This document shows positions 26,177 through 33,808 of a DNA stretch of 64,000 bases, one piece after another. Within the stretch, counting starts at the first letter, position 1. Every line of letters starts with the position of its first letter. Location of the stretch: contig DEXQ01000007.1 of assembly GCA_002364215.1 (NCBI GenBank), forward strand, positions 268,656 to 332,655, in the 5' to 3' direction. The DNA is from Aequorivita sp. UBA3180. GTDB lineage: Bacteria; Bacteroidota; Bacteroidia; Flavobacteriales; Flavobacteriaceae. Both the position numbers and the translations under genes were made by a program. The notes beneath the pieces are model-generated. The model saw only the letters and a program-made list of their open reading frames with translations, ran no database searches and was not told where the DNA came from.

Positions 26177-26995
26177 TTATTCATCTAAATACATAAATTC
26201 AACAGAACAGGGAATATCGAATCCTACGTAACCTGCGCCGCCAGAGAACGAACCTATTGTATCCCCATTGCCATCAAAATTGGGTGCCGGTAATTGGTCA
26301 AACTGGAGTCGAAAATTATAGTTGGTGTTTGCAACAAGGTTTACATAAAGAATTTTTGAATATTGCTCCCATATTAAAAAATAATCTTGACCGCTATTAC
26401 TGCCCGACCTAGTACTATAAGCTTTGGCGGGTATAATATAGTCTGTGCCATTAAATGTAAACCTGAAGTTGCCTTCTGAAGTTATTGCCCTAAAATCACT
26501 ACTTGCCGTTTTAGGTGATCCAGCTCCATAATTCATACTAACCTCTATTTTATACCTTCCGGAATATTTGGGTTTGAAGTTTTGACTTCCCATACCTCCT
26601 AAATTCGTATAACTACTCGAGGAAGTCGAACGATATCCCAAAGGAGATTGCTTAATTATTTGGATATCCTTTTTAGTAAATTGATTTATCCATCTGGTCC
26701 CGTCCCATACATAAATACCAGGATATACATCATTACTTCCAGTAGATGTAGAATTAGTGTTATATATTGTAGTACCAATTGGAATATTACCCGACTGGGG
26801 ATTGTTGGCTGGTGCCATAATATTTGTAGCTGTAAGAGCCATTCTAGGTAATACCACTCCTTGTGTTGAGCTATGTATATCTAAAATTCCATTGGGGGTA
26901 GTAGTATTGATTCCTACTTGTGCATAGGAAACACTATTAGCCAAGAAAAGAGCGGTCGCAAAAGCTGACCACATTGTAGGTAGTTTTATTTTCAT
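26177..26995 (-). CDS. Secreted protein, tandem paralog 3 (C1q-like end)
   Basis: A 272-aa paralog, first gene of the tandem set. I placed the start at MKIKLPTMWSAFATALFLAN, a signal peptide; the longer frame adds 44 residues that look non-coding and would break the match in length with its paralogs (270 and 271 aa). Landmarks: AQVGINTTTPNGILDIHSS, GVVLPRMALTATNIMAPA, YNTNSTSTGSNDVYPGIYVW, NFKPKYSGRYKIEVSMNYGAG, FRFTFNGTDYIIPAKAY and FDIPCSVEFMYLDE. A promoter candidate lies at 27023-27055. Confidence 0.75.
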   Translation of the reverse strand: MKIKLPTMWSAFATALFLANSVSYAQVGINTTTPNGILDIHSSTQGVVLPRMALTATNIMAPANNPQSGNIPIGTTIYNTNSTSTGSNDVYPGIYVWDGTRWINQFTKKDIQIIKQSPLGYRSTSSSSYTNLGGMGSQNFKPKYSGRYKIEVSMNYGAGSPKTASSDFRAITSEGNFRFTFNGTDYIIPAKAYSTRSGSNSGQDYFLIWEQYSKILYVNLVANTNYNFRLQFDQLPAPNFDGNGDTIGSFSGGAGYVGFDIPCSVEFMYLDE

Positions 26996-27022
26996 AATTT
27001 GGGGTTGTTGAAAATATTGGTA

Positions 27023-27055
27023 CAATAATATGATAAAATTTCGATAAAGTGCAAA
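27023..27055 (-). promoter_or_regulatory. Promoter candidate for the three tandem paralogs
   Basis: On the minus strand TTTG (27052-27055) is followed after 21 bases by TATTATTG (27023-27030), one mismatch from the Bacteroidota -7 box TAnnTTTG. The ATG of paralog 3 lies 27 bases downstream. Confidence 0.45.
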
Positions 27056-27239
27056 TTTTTCGGATAAAATGTTTGTTTTTGTTTTCTGTAAATTGCTATT
27101 TATCAGTTGTTTCCTACATTTTTTCACATTTATTTAAGTTTTTTCTGACATTGGTTTGCTTTTTTAATTTTTTTGGACTACTGTCCCTGTGAGGCCTTTC
27201 TGGCTTTTATATGGTATAAGTCTTATTATCTTTGTAGGA

Positions 27240-28163
27240 ATGAACCTTTTTTTAAACTTCAGAAATCGTAGCTTGGTGAATATTTCCCTTTCTTCGTTTG
27301 GATTGAATCCATTTTCGCTACATGTAGTGCGAGATGATATGTTGCATCCTTTTGTATCAGGCAACAAGTTCAGAAAACTGAAATACAATATCCAATTTGC
27401 CAAAGCTAACGGTTATGAAACCTTACTTACATTCGGAGGGGCTTTTTCAAATCATATCGCTGCAGTTGCAGCCGCTGGCAAAGAACTGAACTTTAAAACC
27501 ATTGGAATTATTCGGGGGGAGGAGCTTGAAAGTAAAATATATGAAAACGCTACACTTTCCTTTGCTCAGGATTGTGAAATGCAGTTACATTTTATTTCGC
27601 GTGAAGCTTATAGACAGAAAACCGAAACTAAATTCATTAATCATTTAAAGGAACAGTTTGGTGATTTTTATATACTTCCCGAAGGGGGCACAAATGCTTT
27701 GGCGGTCCAAGGATGTGAGGAAATTTTGGAGGATATCTCAGAAAATGCTGATTATATATGTGTGCCTGTGGGTACTGGCGGTACTATGGCCGGACTGGTA
27801 AAAGCTTCAAGAAAAGATCAACAAATTCTTGGATTTTCGGCTTTAAAGGGAACTTTTCAATCGGAAGAAATTGGGAAATATACATCAAAAACCAATTTCT
27901 CTATCACAGATGCGTATTGTTTTGGGGGCTATAGTAAAATAGATGTTGATTTGATACGTTTCATTAATAAGTTTAAAAGAGAAACCAATATTCCGTTGGA
28001 TCCAATCTATACCGGAAAAATGATGTTTGGCATTGTGGATCTTTTAAAAAAGGGGCATTTCAAAGAAAATAGCCGTATTTTTGCGATCCATACCGGAGGC
28101 CTGCAGGGTATTGCCGGAATGAATCAAAAGTTGAAAAAGAAAAACCTTCCTATAATTGAATAA
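27240..28163 (+). CDS. D-cysteine desulfhydrase / ACC deaminase-like PLP enzyme
   Basis: A 307-aa fold-type II PLP enzyme. It matches D-cysteine desulfhydrase and 1-aminocyclopropane-1-carboxylate deaminase by FVSGNKFRKLKYNIQFAKAN (the Lys is the PLP Schiff base), TFGGAFSNHIAAVAAAGK, ILPEGGTNALAVQGCEEI, CVPVGTGGTMAGLVKA and the end IFAIHTGGLQGIAG. The reaction would release H2S and pyruvate from D-cysteine, or deaminate ACC; the sequence does not decide. I chose the ATG at 27240 because the upstream 17 codons form a membrane-like stretch unlike homologs. A TATCTTTG -7-like box ends only five bases before this ATG, which hints at a leaderless transcript. Confidence 0.85.
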   Translation: MNLFLNFRNRSLVNISLSSFGLNPFSLHVVRDDMLHPFVSGNKFRKLKYNIQFAKANGYETLLTFGGAFSNHIAAVAAAGKELNFKTIGIIRGEELESKIYENATLSFAQDCEMQLHFISREAYRQKTETKFINHLKEQFGDFYILPEGGTNALAVQGCEEILEDISENADYICVPVGTGGTMAGLVKASRKDQQILGFSALKGTFQSEEIGKYTSKTNFSITDAYCFGGYSKIDVDLIRFINKFKRETNIPLDPIYTGKMMFGIVDLLKKGHFKENSRIFAIHTGGLQGIAGMNQKLKKKNLPIIE

Positions 28164-28164
28164 A

Positions 28165-29001
28165 ATGATTGGCAGAATTACTATCCTTCTTCTTGTAGTT
28201 ATCGTTTGTTTTAGCAGTTGCAAATCAAAAAAAACCGCGACTAAATATCGAAAAAAACATAATACCGAACGTGTTGTTAGGGTAAATCAAACCGTAAAGG
28301 AAAAGGATACAAAGGCAGAAGAACCAGAGGTTGTGGTAGTGCCGGTAAATATTCCCTATAGCGAACGCGTTGCAAATTATATTAATGAATACGCTCAAAT
28401 TGCCAAGGAAGAAATGCTTCAGTACGGAATACCAGCGAGCATAACCCTTGCGCAGGGCATTTTAGAAAGTGGCGCTGGGGCAGGGGAACTTACTATGAAG
28501 GCCAACAACCACTTCGGGATTAAATGCCATACAGGTTGGGAAGGAGATCGTGTATATCACGATGATGATGAACGCGGTGAATGTTTCAGAAAATACAATG
28601 ACCCCAAATATTCCTATAGAGACCATTCCCTCTTTTTAACCCAGCGTAGCCGCTATCAAGATTTGTTTAAACTTAGAAAAGACGATTATAAAGGTTGGGC
28701 AAAAGGATTGAGAAAAGCAGGGTATGCCACAGATCCAAAATACCCTGACAAGCTTATAGGCATTATTGAAAGATATAATCTTACCGCTTATGATGATGAG
28801 GTTTTGGGGAGAAGGGTGAGCACCATTGACCCCGATGATTCAAAAATTGGAACTTATTCCGTCCAGGCTGGCGACACGCTTTACAGCATTTCTAGAAGAT
28901 TTAATCTTACCGTTGAAACCCTAAAAAAATACAATGGTCTAAAAAGTAATGATCTTGCAATTGGGCAGGTTCTGTACCTACATCCTGTAAAAAATCAGTA
29001 A
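28165..29001 (+). CDS. Glucosaminidase lipoprotein with LysM domain
   Basis: A 278-aa envelope protein. It has a lipoprotein signal (MIGRITILLLVVIVCFSSC, lipobox ending at Cys 19), a mucin-like basic linker, and a glucosaminidase domain of the FlgJ/LytG type (YGIPASITLAQGILESGAGA, catalytic Glu in the ILESG motif; NNHFGIKCHTGWEGDRVY; DDERGECFRKY; SYRDHSLFLTQRSRY). The C-terminus is one LysM repeat (SVQAGDTLYSISRRFNLTVE). It should cleave N-acetylglucosaminyl bonds of peptidoglycan. The ATG follows the stop of the previous gene by one base, so it is coupled or closely cotranscribed. Confidence 0.92.
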   Translation: MIGRITILLLVVIVCFSSCKSKKTATKYRKKHNTERVVRVNQTVKEKDTKAEEPEVVVVPVNIPYSERVANYINEYAQIAKEEMLQYGIPASITLAQGILESGAGAGELTMKANNHFGIKCHTGWEGDRVYHDDDERGECFRKYNDPKYSYRDHSLFLTQRSRYQDLFKLRKDDYKGWAKGLRKAGYATDPKYPDKLIGIIERYNLTAYDDEVLGRRVSTIDPDDSKIGTYSVQAGDTLYSISRRFNLTVETLKKYNGLKSNDLAIGQVLYLHPVKNQ

Positions 29002-29067
29002 ATCAGTTTTAATTGGGAGTAAAAACTCAAACCTTCTTCAAAAAAAATAAAATACACATATATTAAT

Positions 29068-30357
29068 ATGAAATACCAAAGAAGCAGCGCTCTATTTGCA
29101 GCGGCGCAAAAAGTAATTCCCGGTGGCGTTAATTCTCCCGTTCGTGCTTTTAAGGCAGTGGGAGGCACGCCTATTTTTGTTGAAAATGCCAAGGGTGCTT
29201 ATCTATATGATGTTGATGGCAAAAAACTGATTGACTATATTAATTCATGGGGCCCAATGATTTTAGGGCACGCTCACGAACCTGTAGTTAATGCTGTAAT
29301 TGAAAAGGCTAAGAAAGGAACATCTTTTGGAATGCCTACTGAAATAGAAACTGAAATTGCCAAACTTGCTGTTGCCATGGTGCCCAATATTGATAAGATT
29401 CGTTTCGTGAATAGCGGTACCGAAGCTTGTATGAGCGCTGTGCGGTTGGCCAGAGGCTTTACGGGCAAGGATAAAATCATAAAATTCGCGGGATGTTATC
29501 ATGGTCATAGTGATTCTTTTTTAATCCAAGCTGGAAGTGGAGCCGTTACCTTTGGAAGTCCCAACAGCCCCGGTGTTACCGAAGGTACTGCAAAGGATAC
29601 ATTACTCGCCATTTATAATGATTTAAAAAAGGTTGAAAAAGTAATCAAAGCGAATAAAAACGAAATTGCCTGTATCATTTTAGAACCCGTAGCCGGAAAT
29701 ATGGGGTGCATTCCTCCGGCAAAAGGGTTTTTGGAAGGCTTGCGAAAACTTTGTGATGAAAACAATGTCCTTTTGATTTTTGATGAAGTAATGACCGGGT
29801 TTAGATTGGCTGCTGGCGGAGCTCAGGAATTATACAGCATAAAAGCTGATATTGTAACTTTTGGAAAAGTAATAGGAGGCGGATTACCAGTGGGAGCCTT
29901 TGCCGCAAGAGAAGAAATTATGAATCATTTAGCACCTATTGGACCAGTATATCAAGCGGGAACCTTAAGTGGAAATCCGCTGGCGATGGCTGCCGGATTG
30001 GCGATGCTAAAGGAACTGAATAAGAACAGAGATATTTACGATTCAATAAACAAGAAGACTGAATATTTGCATAAAGGGCTGGAGGCTGCGCTCAATTCTG
30101 AAGGGATAAAGTTTACAATTAATCGGGTTGGGTCAATGATTTCTGTCCATTTTTCTGATATGCCAGTGACCGATTTTGAATCTGCAGCAGCTGCTAACAA
30201 TGAAAATTTTAAAAGGTTTTTCCACGGTTTGCTTAATGAAGGCGTTTATATTGCACCCAGTGCTTTTGAAACTTGGTTTATTTGTGATGCGTTAAGCTAC
30301 GAAGATTTGGATGTTACTATTGCTGCTTGTGGAAAAGTAGCAAAGAATCTTAATTAA
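29068..30357 (+). CDS. hemL: Glutamate-1-semialdehyde 2,1-aminomutase
   Basis: HemL converts glutamate-1-semialdehyde to 5-aminolevulinate, the C5-pathway step toward heme. The 429-aa length is usual. The N-terminus carries VIPGGVNSPVRAFKAVGGTP, and the middle SWGPMILGHAHEPV, VNSGTEACMSAVRLARGFTG, GCYHGHSD and LIFDEVMTGFR. The PLP lysine is in VTFGKVIGGGLPVGAF. It has its own start 66 bases after the glucosaminidase gene and is closed by a strong palindromic terminator. Confidence 0.97.
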   Translation: MKYQRSSALFAAAQKVIPGGVNSPVRAFKAVGGTPIFVENAKGAYLYDVDGKKLIDYINSWGPMILGHAHEPVVNAVIEKAKKGTSFGMPTEIETEIAKLAVAMVPNIDKIRFVNSGTEACMSAVRLARGFTGKDKIIKFAGCYHGHSDSFLIQAGSGAVTFGSPNSPGVTEGTAKDTLLAIYNDLKKVEKVIKANKNEIACIILEPVAGNMGCIPPAKGFLEGLRKLCDENNVLLIFDEVMTGFRLAAGGAQELYSIKADIVTFGKVIGGGLPVGAFAAREEIMNHLAPIGPVYQAGTLSGNPLAMAAGLAMLKELNKNRDIYDSINKKTEYLHKGLEAALNSEGIKFTINRVGSMISVHFSDMPVTDFESAAAANNENFKRFFHGLLNEGVYIAPSAFETWFICDALSYEDLDVTIAACGKVAKNLN

Positions 30358-30414
30358 AAAAAACATAGATCCAGGGCACGCATTTGATAATTTTTAAAAT
30401 TTCATATGAAAAAA

Positions 30415-30444
30415 AAGGCCCTTTCTAAATTTAGAAAGGGCCTT
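30415..30444. terminator. Bidirectional terminator (perfect 30-bp palindrome)
   Basis: The arms AAGGCCCTTTCTAAA (30415-30429) and TTTAGAAAGGGCCTT (30430-30444) pair perfectly. It follows hemL and the convergent Spy-like gene on the minus strand, with A/T-rich flanks. Confidence 0.85.
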
Positions 30445-30465
30445 GGTTTTAAATATAATTAATCA

Positions 30466-30813
30466 CTAATTATTCATTTTAAGCCATTTGGAGTATTGAT
30501 CATCAGTAAGCGTTTTTTTCATCGCATCTTTTAACTGAGCATCAATTTTTTTCTTTTCTGCTATTACTGCTGCGCTTGAAGCGTCTTTTCCATCCACATT
30601 TTTTTGATAGCCAACTTGTTTTGCTACCAAGGCTCTAAAGATGGTACGGCTTTGATCGCCAGAAAGGTCTAGGGCTTCGGTGAGCTTTGCGGCTTCTGTT
30701 TTGGCTATTACTTCTGGTCTGCTTTGATCCTGGGATAGCTGCTGGGCTGAGGTTGTTTGAACACCCAAAAGCATTGTTACTGCAAATGCAAATACTGTTA
30801 GTAGGTTTTTCAT
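30466..30813 (-). CDS. Small secreted helical protein, Spy/CpxP-like
   Basis: A 115-aa protein has a signal peptide (MKNLLTVFAFAVTMLLGVQ, cut after SAQ) and a mature part of short helices with LTEALDLSGDQSRTIFRALV and a final LTDDQYSKWLKM. The D-L-S-x-x-Q and L-T-x-x-Q-x-x-x-W pattern is that of Spy/CpxP/RspD-type periplasmic proteins, which bind unfolded proteins or metals. The function is inferred from the pattern only. A related gene lies 94 bases upstream on the same strand. Confidence 0.75.
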   Translation of the reverse strand: MKNLLTVFAFAVTMLLGVQTTSAQQLSQDQSRPEVIAKTEAAKLTEALDLSGDQSRTIFRALVAKQVGYQKNVDGKDASSAAVIAEKKKIDAQLKDAMKKTLTDDQYSKWLKMNN

Positions 30814-30907
30814 TGTTTTAATTTTTGTTTTTACAAGTTACTAATGTAACCAATTTGTCTATAATTAAAACAACAATTGCGCCAAAAAAATGCTTTTTAA
30901 GGTTTTA

Positions 30908-31339
30908 CTAATCTTCGCTGCGTTTTTCTTTTCTCTTTTTATTCTTGAACCGGCGCTCTTGGCGTTGCTTTCCATTTTCCCATTTGGTGAATTGTTCCTC
31001 GGTAAGTATCTTTTTCATTTCCTTTTTCATGGCTATTCGTCTGTCAAGCATTGTGTTTTTGGCCTCAAATTTTTGTGCGTCTGTCATTTCTTTTCTGTTC
31101 TCGGGGCGTTCGGGCTTATTCTTTTCCATGTCCAACAGTAGTTGGTTTACTTGGGCTTGTTGGGTCTCGTTTAAGTTTAAATCGAGGGTCATTTTTTTGG
31201 CATGCAATTCAGCGCGTTGTTCGGGGGTTAGGTTTTCCCTTAGCTGACTGCGGTTTTCCTTTCTGTCCTGATTTTTGTTCTGTGCGGTTATGGCGAAGGT
31301 GGTAAGCGCCATAAAGATTATCATTGCTTTTTTCATCAC
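30908..31339 (-). CDS. Secreted helical protein, Spy/CpxP-like
   Basis: A 143-aa, very charged periplasmic protein. It has a signal peptide (MMKKAMIIFMALTTFAITAQ), then LTPEQRAELHAKKMTLDLNL and NETQQAQVNQLLLDMEK, and near the end KKILTEEQFTKWENGK. The paired 'L-T-x-E-Q' helices are characteristic of LTXXQ/Spy-like proteins. The last 20 residues are mostly Lys/Arg. It is a probable partner of the 115-aa gene, since both end in an L-T-x-x-Q-x-x-x-W helix. Confidence 0.78.
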   Translation of the reverse strand: MMKKAMIIFMALTTFAITAQNKNQDRKENRSQLRENLTPEQRAELHAKKMTLDLNLNETQQAQVNQLLLDMEKNKPERPENRKEMTDAQKFEAKNTMLDRRIAMKKEMKKILTEEQFTKWENGKQRQERRFKNKKRKEKRSED

Positions 31340-31400
31340 TTTGTATTTTTTATTGTTTACTGTAAGTATGACGCGGGAATTTGGAAATGGTTTAATGGGG

Positions 31401-31470
31401 GGTGTGAGGTGTGAGATGTAAGTCCTGATATTTAATTTCTTGACTATTTAAAGTGAATGGTAAGGAGGAA
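31401..31470. repeat. 7-bp-period degenerate repeat
   Basis: Ten consecutive heptamers run in phase: ggtgtga, ggtgtga, gatgtaa, gtcctga, tatttaa, tttcttg, actattt, aaagtga, atggtaa, ggaggaa. Most end in TGA or TAA. It lies in the 418-base gap between the Spy-like gene and lysS (31340-31757), which also holds the structured element and hairpin below; I see no gene in the gap. Confidence 0.5.
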
Positions 31471-31610
31471 TAAGTATTTGTTTTTAGTTTTCATTAAAGT
31501 GTGCTTTGAAAAGTTTGTTTTGCTCACTGAAAGGTGTGTTTGACTAAGTGGTTATTGCGGGCAGTGGAGTGTTTTTTTAATTTTAGGTAACTAGTTTAAA
31601 AGATTATATA

Positions 31611-31682
31611 CCACCGCTCACGTTTCTGGCAGGGATGTCAGGCCCCTTATGCCAAAAAGGAGGAAAAAAGTGCAGGCGGTGG
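31611..31682. ncRNA. Candidate structured RNA element downstream of lysS
   Basis: A 72-nt stretch is closed by CCACCGC (31611-31617) pairing with GCGGTGG (31676-31682). Inside are CAC/GTG pairs next to the closing stem and a nested hairpin GGCA-GGG ... CCC-TTA-TGCC (31627-31653). One strand of the interior is purine-rich (AAAAAGGAGGAAAAAAG); the minus strand would expose CCTCC in a pyrimidine run. The strand is unclear. It could be a small RNA or cis-element, and I do not recognise a known family with certainty. Confidence 0.45.
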
Positions 31683-31702
31683 TTTCTAACTTTATAAATG
31701 AG

Positions 31703-31727
31703 TTGGGCCACCTCAACGGTAGCCCAA
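31703..31727 (-). terminator. Hairpin downstream of lysS
   Basis: On the minus strand TTGGGCTACC (31727-31718) pairs with GGTGGCCCAA (31712-31703) over ten bases, one of them a G-U pair, with a five-base loop. On the plus strand the same position would be a C-A mismatch, so the hairpin favours a minus-strand RNA such as the lysS 3' end. It lacks a T-tract. Confidence 0.5.
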
Positions 31728-31757
31728 TTATGAAATTAGTATGTATTTAAGCAAGGT

Positions 31758-33449
31758 TTATAAAACCGAAACCATCAAATTATCATCAGTCTTTTCAACC
31801 TTCGCAACCTTTGAAGCGGTCAATCCTTTTATGGCCTTATCCCACTTTTTATTGCTTAATCCGCTTTGTGCTTTTAGTACTTCCAAAGCGATGGGTGAGT
31901 TGGCTTTTAAAAGTGTGTAAACTGCTTTTTCGTCCTCGGTCATTTCCACCTTTTTCTTTTCGGGGCGCATTTGCGGGAAGAAAAGTACTTCCTGTATGGA
32001 AGGATTGTTGGTCAAAAACATAACCAAACGGTCCATCCCGATGCCCATACCGCTGGTGGGGGGCATGCCGTATTCCAAAGCTCGAAGAAAATCGTAATCT
32101 ATAAATGCCGTTGCTTCGTCATCGCCTCTGTCGGCCAATTTTAGTTGGGCCTCAAAACGTTCGCGTTGGTCTATTGGGTCGTTCAATTCGCTATATGCGT
32201 TTGCTATTTCCTTGCCGCAGACCATTAGCTCAAAACGTTCGGTAAGTTCAGGATTGTCGCGGTGTTCTTTGCAGAGTGGACTCATTTCCTTAGGATAATC
32301 TGTAATAAAGGTTGGCTGAATGTAATTGCCCTCGCACTTTTCGCCGAAAATTTCATCAATCAGTTTTCCTTTGCCCATAGTATCATCCACAGGAATTTTC
32401 ATATCCAAAGCTGCCTTTCGGATTTCGTCCTCACTTTTTCCAGTGATATCAAAACCTGTAAAATGCTTTATTGACTCTGCCATAGTTACCCTTGGGTAGG
32501 GTGCTTTAAAGTCTATTTCGTGTTTTCCGAAGGTTGCTTTTGTTGTGCCGTTTACTTCCAGTGCACAGAACTCCAGCAATTGCTCGCAAAAATCCATCAT
32601 CCAGTTGTAATCCTTATAGGAAACGTAAATTTCCATGGCGGTGAATTCTGGGTTGTGGGTGCGGTCCATGCCTTCGTTTCTGAAGTTTTTGGAGAATTCA
32701 TATACGCCGTCAAAACCACCAACGATCAATCTTTTTAAATACAATTCATTTGCAATTCGCATATACAAAGGAATGTCCAATGAGTTGTGGTGCGTAATAA
32801 AAGGTCGCGCCGCGGCACCACCTGGAATGGGTTGCAAAATTGGGGTTTCCACTTCAAAATAGCCGCGCTCGTTAAAGAAAGTTCGCATGGCGTTGAAAAG
32901 TTTGGTTCGCTTTACGAATATTTCCTTTACATGTGGGTTTACTACCAAATCTGCATAACGCTGGCGGTAGCGCTGTTCGGGGTCGGTAAAGGCGTCGTGT
33001 ACCTTGCCCTCGGCATCAACCCGTGGCTGTGGCAACGGTTTTAAAGCTTTGCTAAGTAAGGTGAAATTTTTTACCATTACGGTTTTTTCACCTACTTGGG
33101 TTTTGAATAGTTCGCCTTCAATGCCTATAAAATCGCCTATGTCCAGCAGTTTTTTATAGACTTCATTATAAAGGGTTTTGTCTTCGCCTGTACAGATTTC
33201 ATCACGGTTAAAATACACCTGTATACGGCCATCTGCATCCTGAAGTTCGGCAAAAGAAGCTTTTCCTTGAATTCTTCGGGACATCAATCTGCCGGCGATC
33301 ACTACCTTTTTTCCTTCCTCGAAATTCTCTTTTATTTTTTTTGAAGTATCGGTAACGGGGTACAGGTCTGCGGGGTAGGGATTAATGCCCATATTGCGCA
33401 GTTGTTGTAGTTTTTCTCTTCGGATGATTTCCAGTTCAGACAGTTGCAT
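31758..33449 (-). CDS. lysS: Lysyl-tRNA synthetase (class II)
   Basis: LysRS charges tRNA-Lys with lysine. The 563-aa protein has an N-terminal anticodon-binding OB fold (VIAGRLMSRRIQGKASFAEL) and the class II core: motif 2 FRNEGMDRTHNPEFT and motif 3 GMGIGMDRLVMFLTNNPSIQ. After the usual end of bacterial LysRS (FFPQMRP), about 65 extra residues form a helical tail (MTEDEKAVYTLLKANSPIAL ... LTASKVAKVEK), apparently winged-helix-like. A TATCTTTG -7 box lies 25 bases upstream of the start (33475-33482, minus). Confidence 0.96.
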   Translation of the reverse strand: MQLSELEIIRREKLQQLRNMGINPYPADLYPVTDTSKKIKENFEEGKKVVIAGRLMSRRIQGKASFAELQDADGRIQVYFNRDEICTGEDKTLYNEVYKKLLDIGDFIGIEGELFKTQVGEKTVMVKNFTLLSKALKPLPQPRVDAEGKVHDAFTDPEQRYRQRYADLVVNPHVKEIFVKRTKLFNAMRTFFNERGYFEVETPILQPIPGGAAARPFITHHNSLDIPLYMRIANELYLKRLIVGGFDGVYEFSKNFRNEGMDRTHNPEFTAMEIYVSYKDYNWMMDFCEQLLEFCALEVNGTTKATFGKHEIDFKAPYPRVTMAESIKHFTGFDITGKSEDEIRKAALDMKIPVDDTMGKGKLIDEIFGEKCEGNYIQPTFITDYPKEMSPLCKEHRDNPELTERFELMVCGKEIANAYSELNDPIDQRERFEAQLKLADRGDDEATAFIDYDFLRALEYGMPPTSGMGIGMDRLVMFLTNNPSIQEVLFFPQMRPEKKKVEMTEDEKAVYTLLKANSPIALEVLKAQSGLSNKKWDKAIKGLTASKVAKVEKTDDNLMVSVL

Positions 33450-33474
33450 ACAATAGTTTCTAAAAATAAGTTTG

Positions 33475-33506
33475 CAAAGATAGGTAATTGAAGTACGAAA
33501 TACGAA
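33475..33506 (-). promoter_or_regulatory. lysS promoter candidate
   Basis: On the minus strand TTCG (33503-33506) is followed after 20 bases by TATCTTTG (33475-33482), a perfect TAnnTTTG -7 box; -33 has one mismatch from TTTG. The leader to the lysS ATG is about 22 bases. The -33 part lies inside a 7-bp repeat. Confidence 0.6.
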
Positions 33507-33605
33507 GTGGGAAATACGAAATTATGGAGTTTGTGGATACAAATAACGAAGTGCGATTTACGAGGTGTGAGTATGATTTACTAATTCTTAAATCACTAAT
33601 TAACT
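33494..33605. repeat. 7-bp-period repeat in the lysS-YqaE divergent gap
   Basis: About sixteen heptamers run in phase, starting tacgaaa, tacgaag, tgggaaa, tacgaaa, and later ataacga, agtgcga, tttacga, ggtgtga, gtatgat. The right units drift in sequence but keep the period. The array covers almost the whole space between the lysS promoter and the YqaE promoter. Confidence 0.6.
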
Positions 33606-33608
33606 AAG

Positions 33609-33640
33609 TCTGAAAATAACGAATATAAATTGTAGCTTTG
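33609..33640 (+). promoter_or_regulatory. YqaE gene promoter candidate
   Basis: TCTG (33609-33612) is followed after 20 bases by TAGCTTTG (33633-33640), a perfect TAnnTTTG box. The YqaE ATG is only five bases after it, so the transcript may be leaderless. Confidence 0.55.
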
Positions 33641-33645
33641 TTTCT

Positions 33646-33804
33646 ATGAGTTTATGGCGCGTTCTGCTTGCAATCCTTTTTCCGCCCCTTGCCGTAATTG
33701 GTAAAGGCTGTGGTTCTGTACTAATTGTTTTTATACTTACCGTTTGCGGGTGGATTCCTGGCGTAATTGCTGCCCTAATTATTTTAAACAACCCAAATAG
33801 ATAG
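33646..33804 (+). CDS. YqaE/Pmp3 family small membrane protein (52 aa)
   Basis: A small gene, easy to miss, encodes MSLWRVLLAILFPPLAVIGK at the start, then a second hydrophobic helix (VLIVFILTVCGWIPGVIAAL) and a short IILNNPNR end. The LAILFPPLAV ... GCG ... GWIPGVIxA layout is diagnostic for the YqaE/Pmp3 (UPF0057) family of stress-linked two-helix membrane proteins. There are two hydrophobic segments and a Cys-containing centre (KGCG). The gene ends four bases before the next lipoprotein gene, so both are probably on one mRNA. Confidence 0.9.
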   Translation: MSLWRVLLAILFPPLAVIGKGCGSVLIVFILTVCGWIPGVIAALIILNNPNR

Positions 33805-33808
33805 ACCG

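Noticed and set aside
31670..31749. A 26-codon frame starting at GTG after a GGAGG motif
   Set aside because: It overlaps the structured element and hairpin, has no homology signal, and Bacteroidota rarely use strong Shine-Dalgarno sites.
33600..33791. A 63-codon minus-strand frame opposite the YqaE gene
   Set aside because: The plus-strand YqaE frame has clear family motifs, so the minus-strand frame is a shadow.
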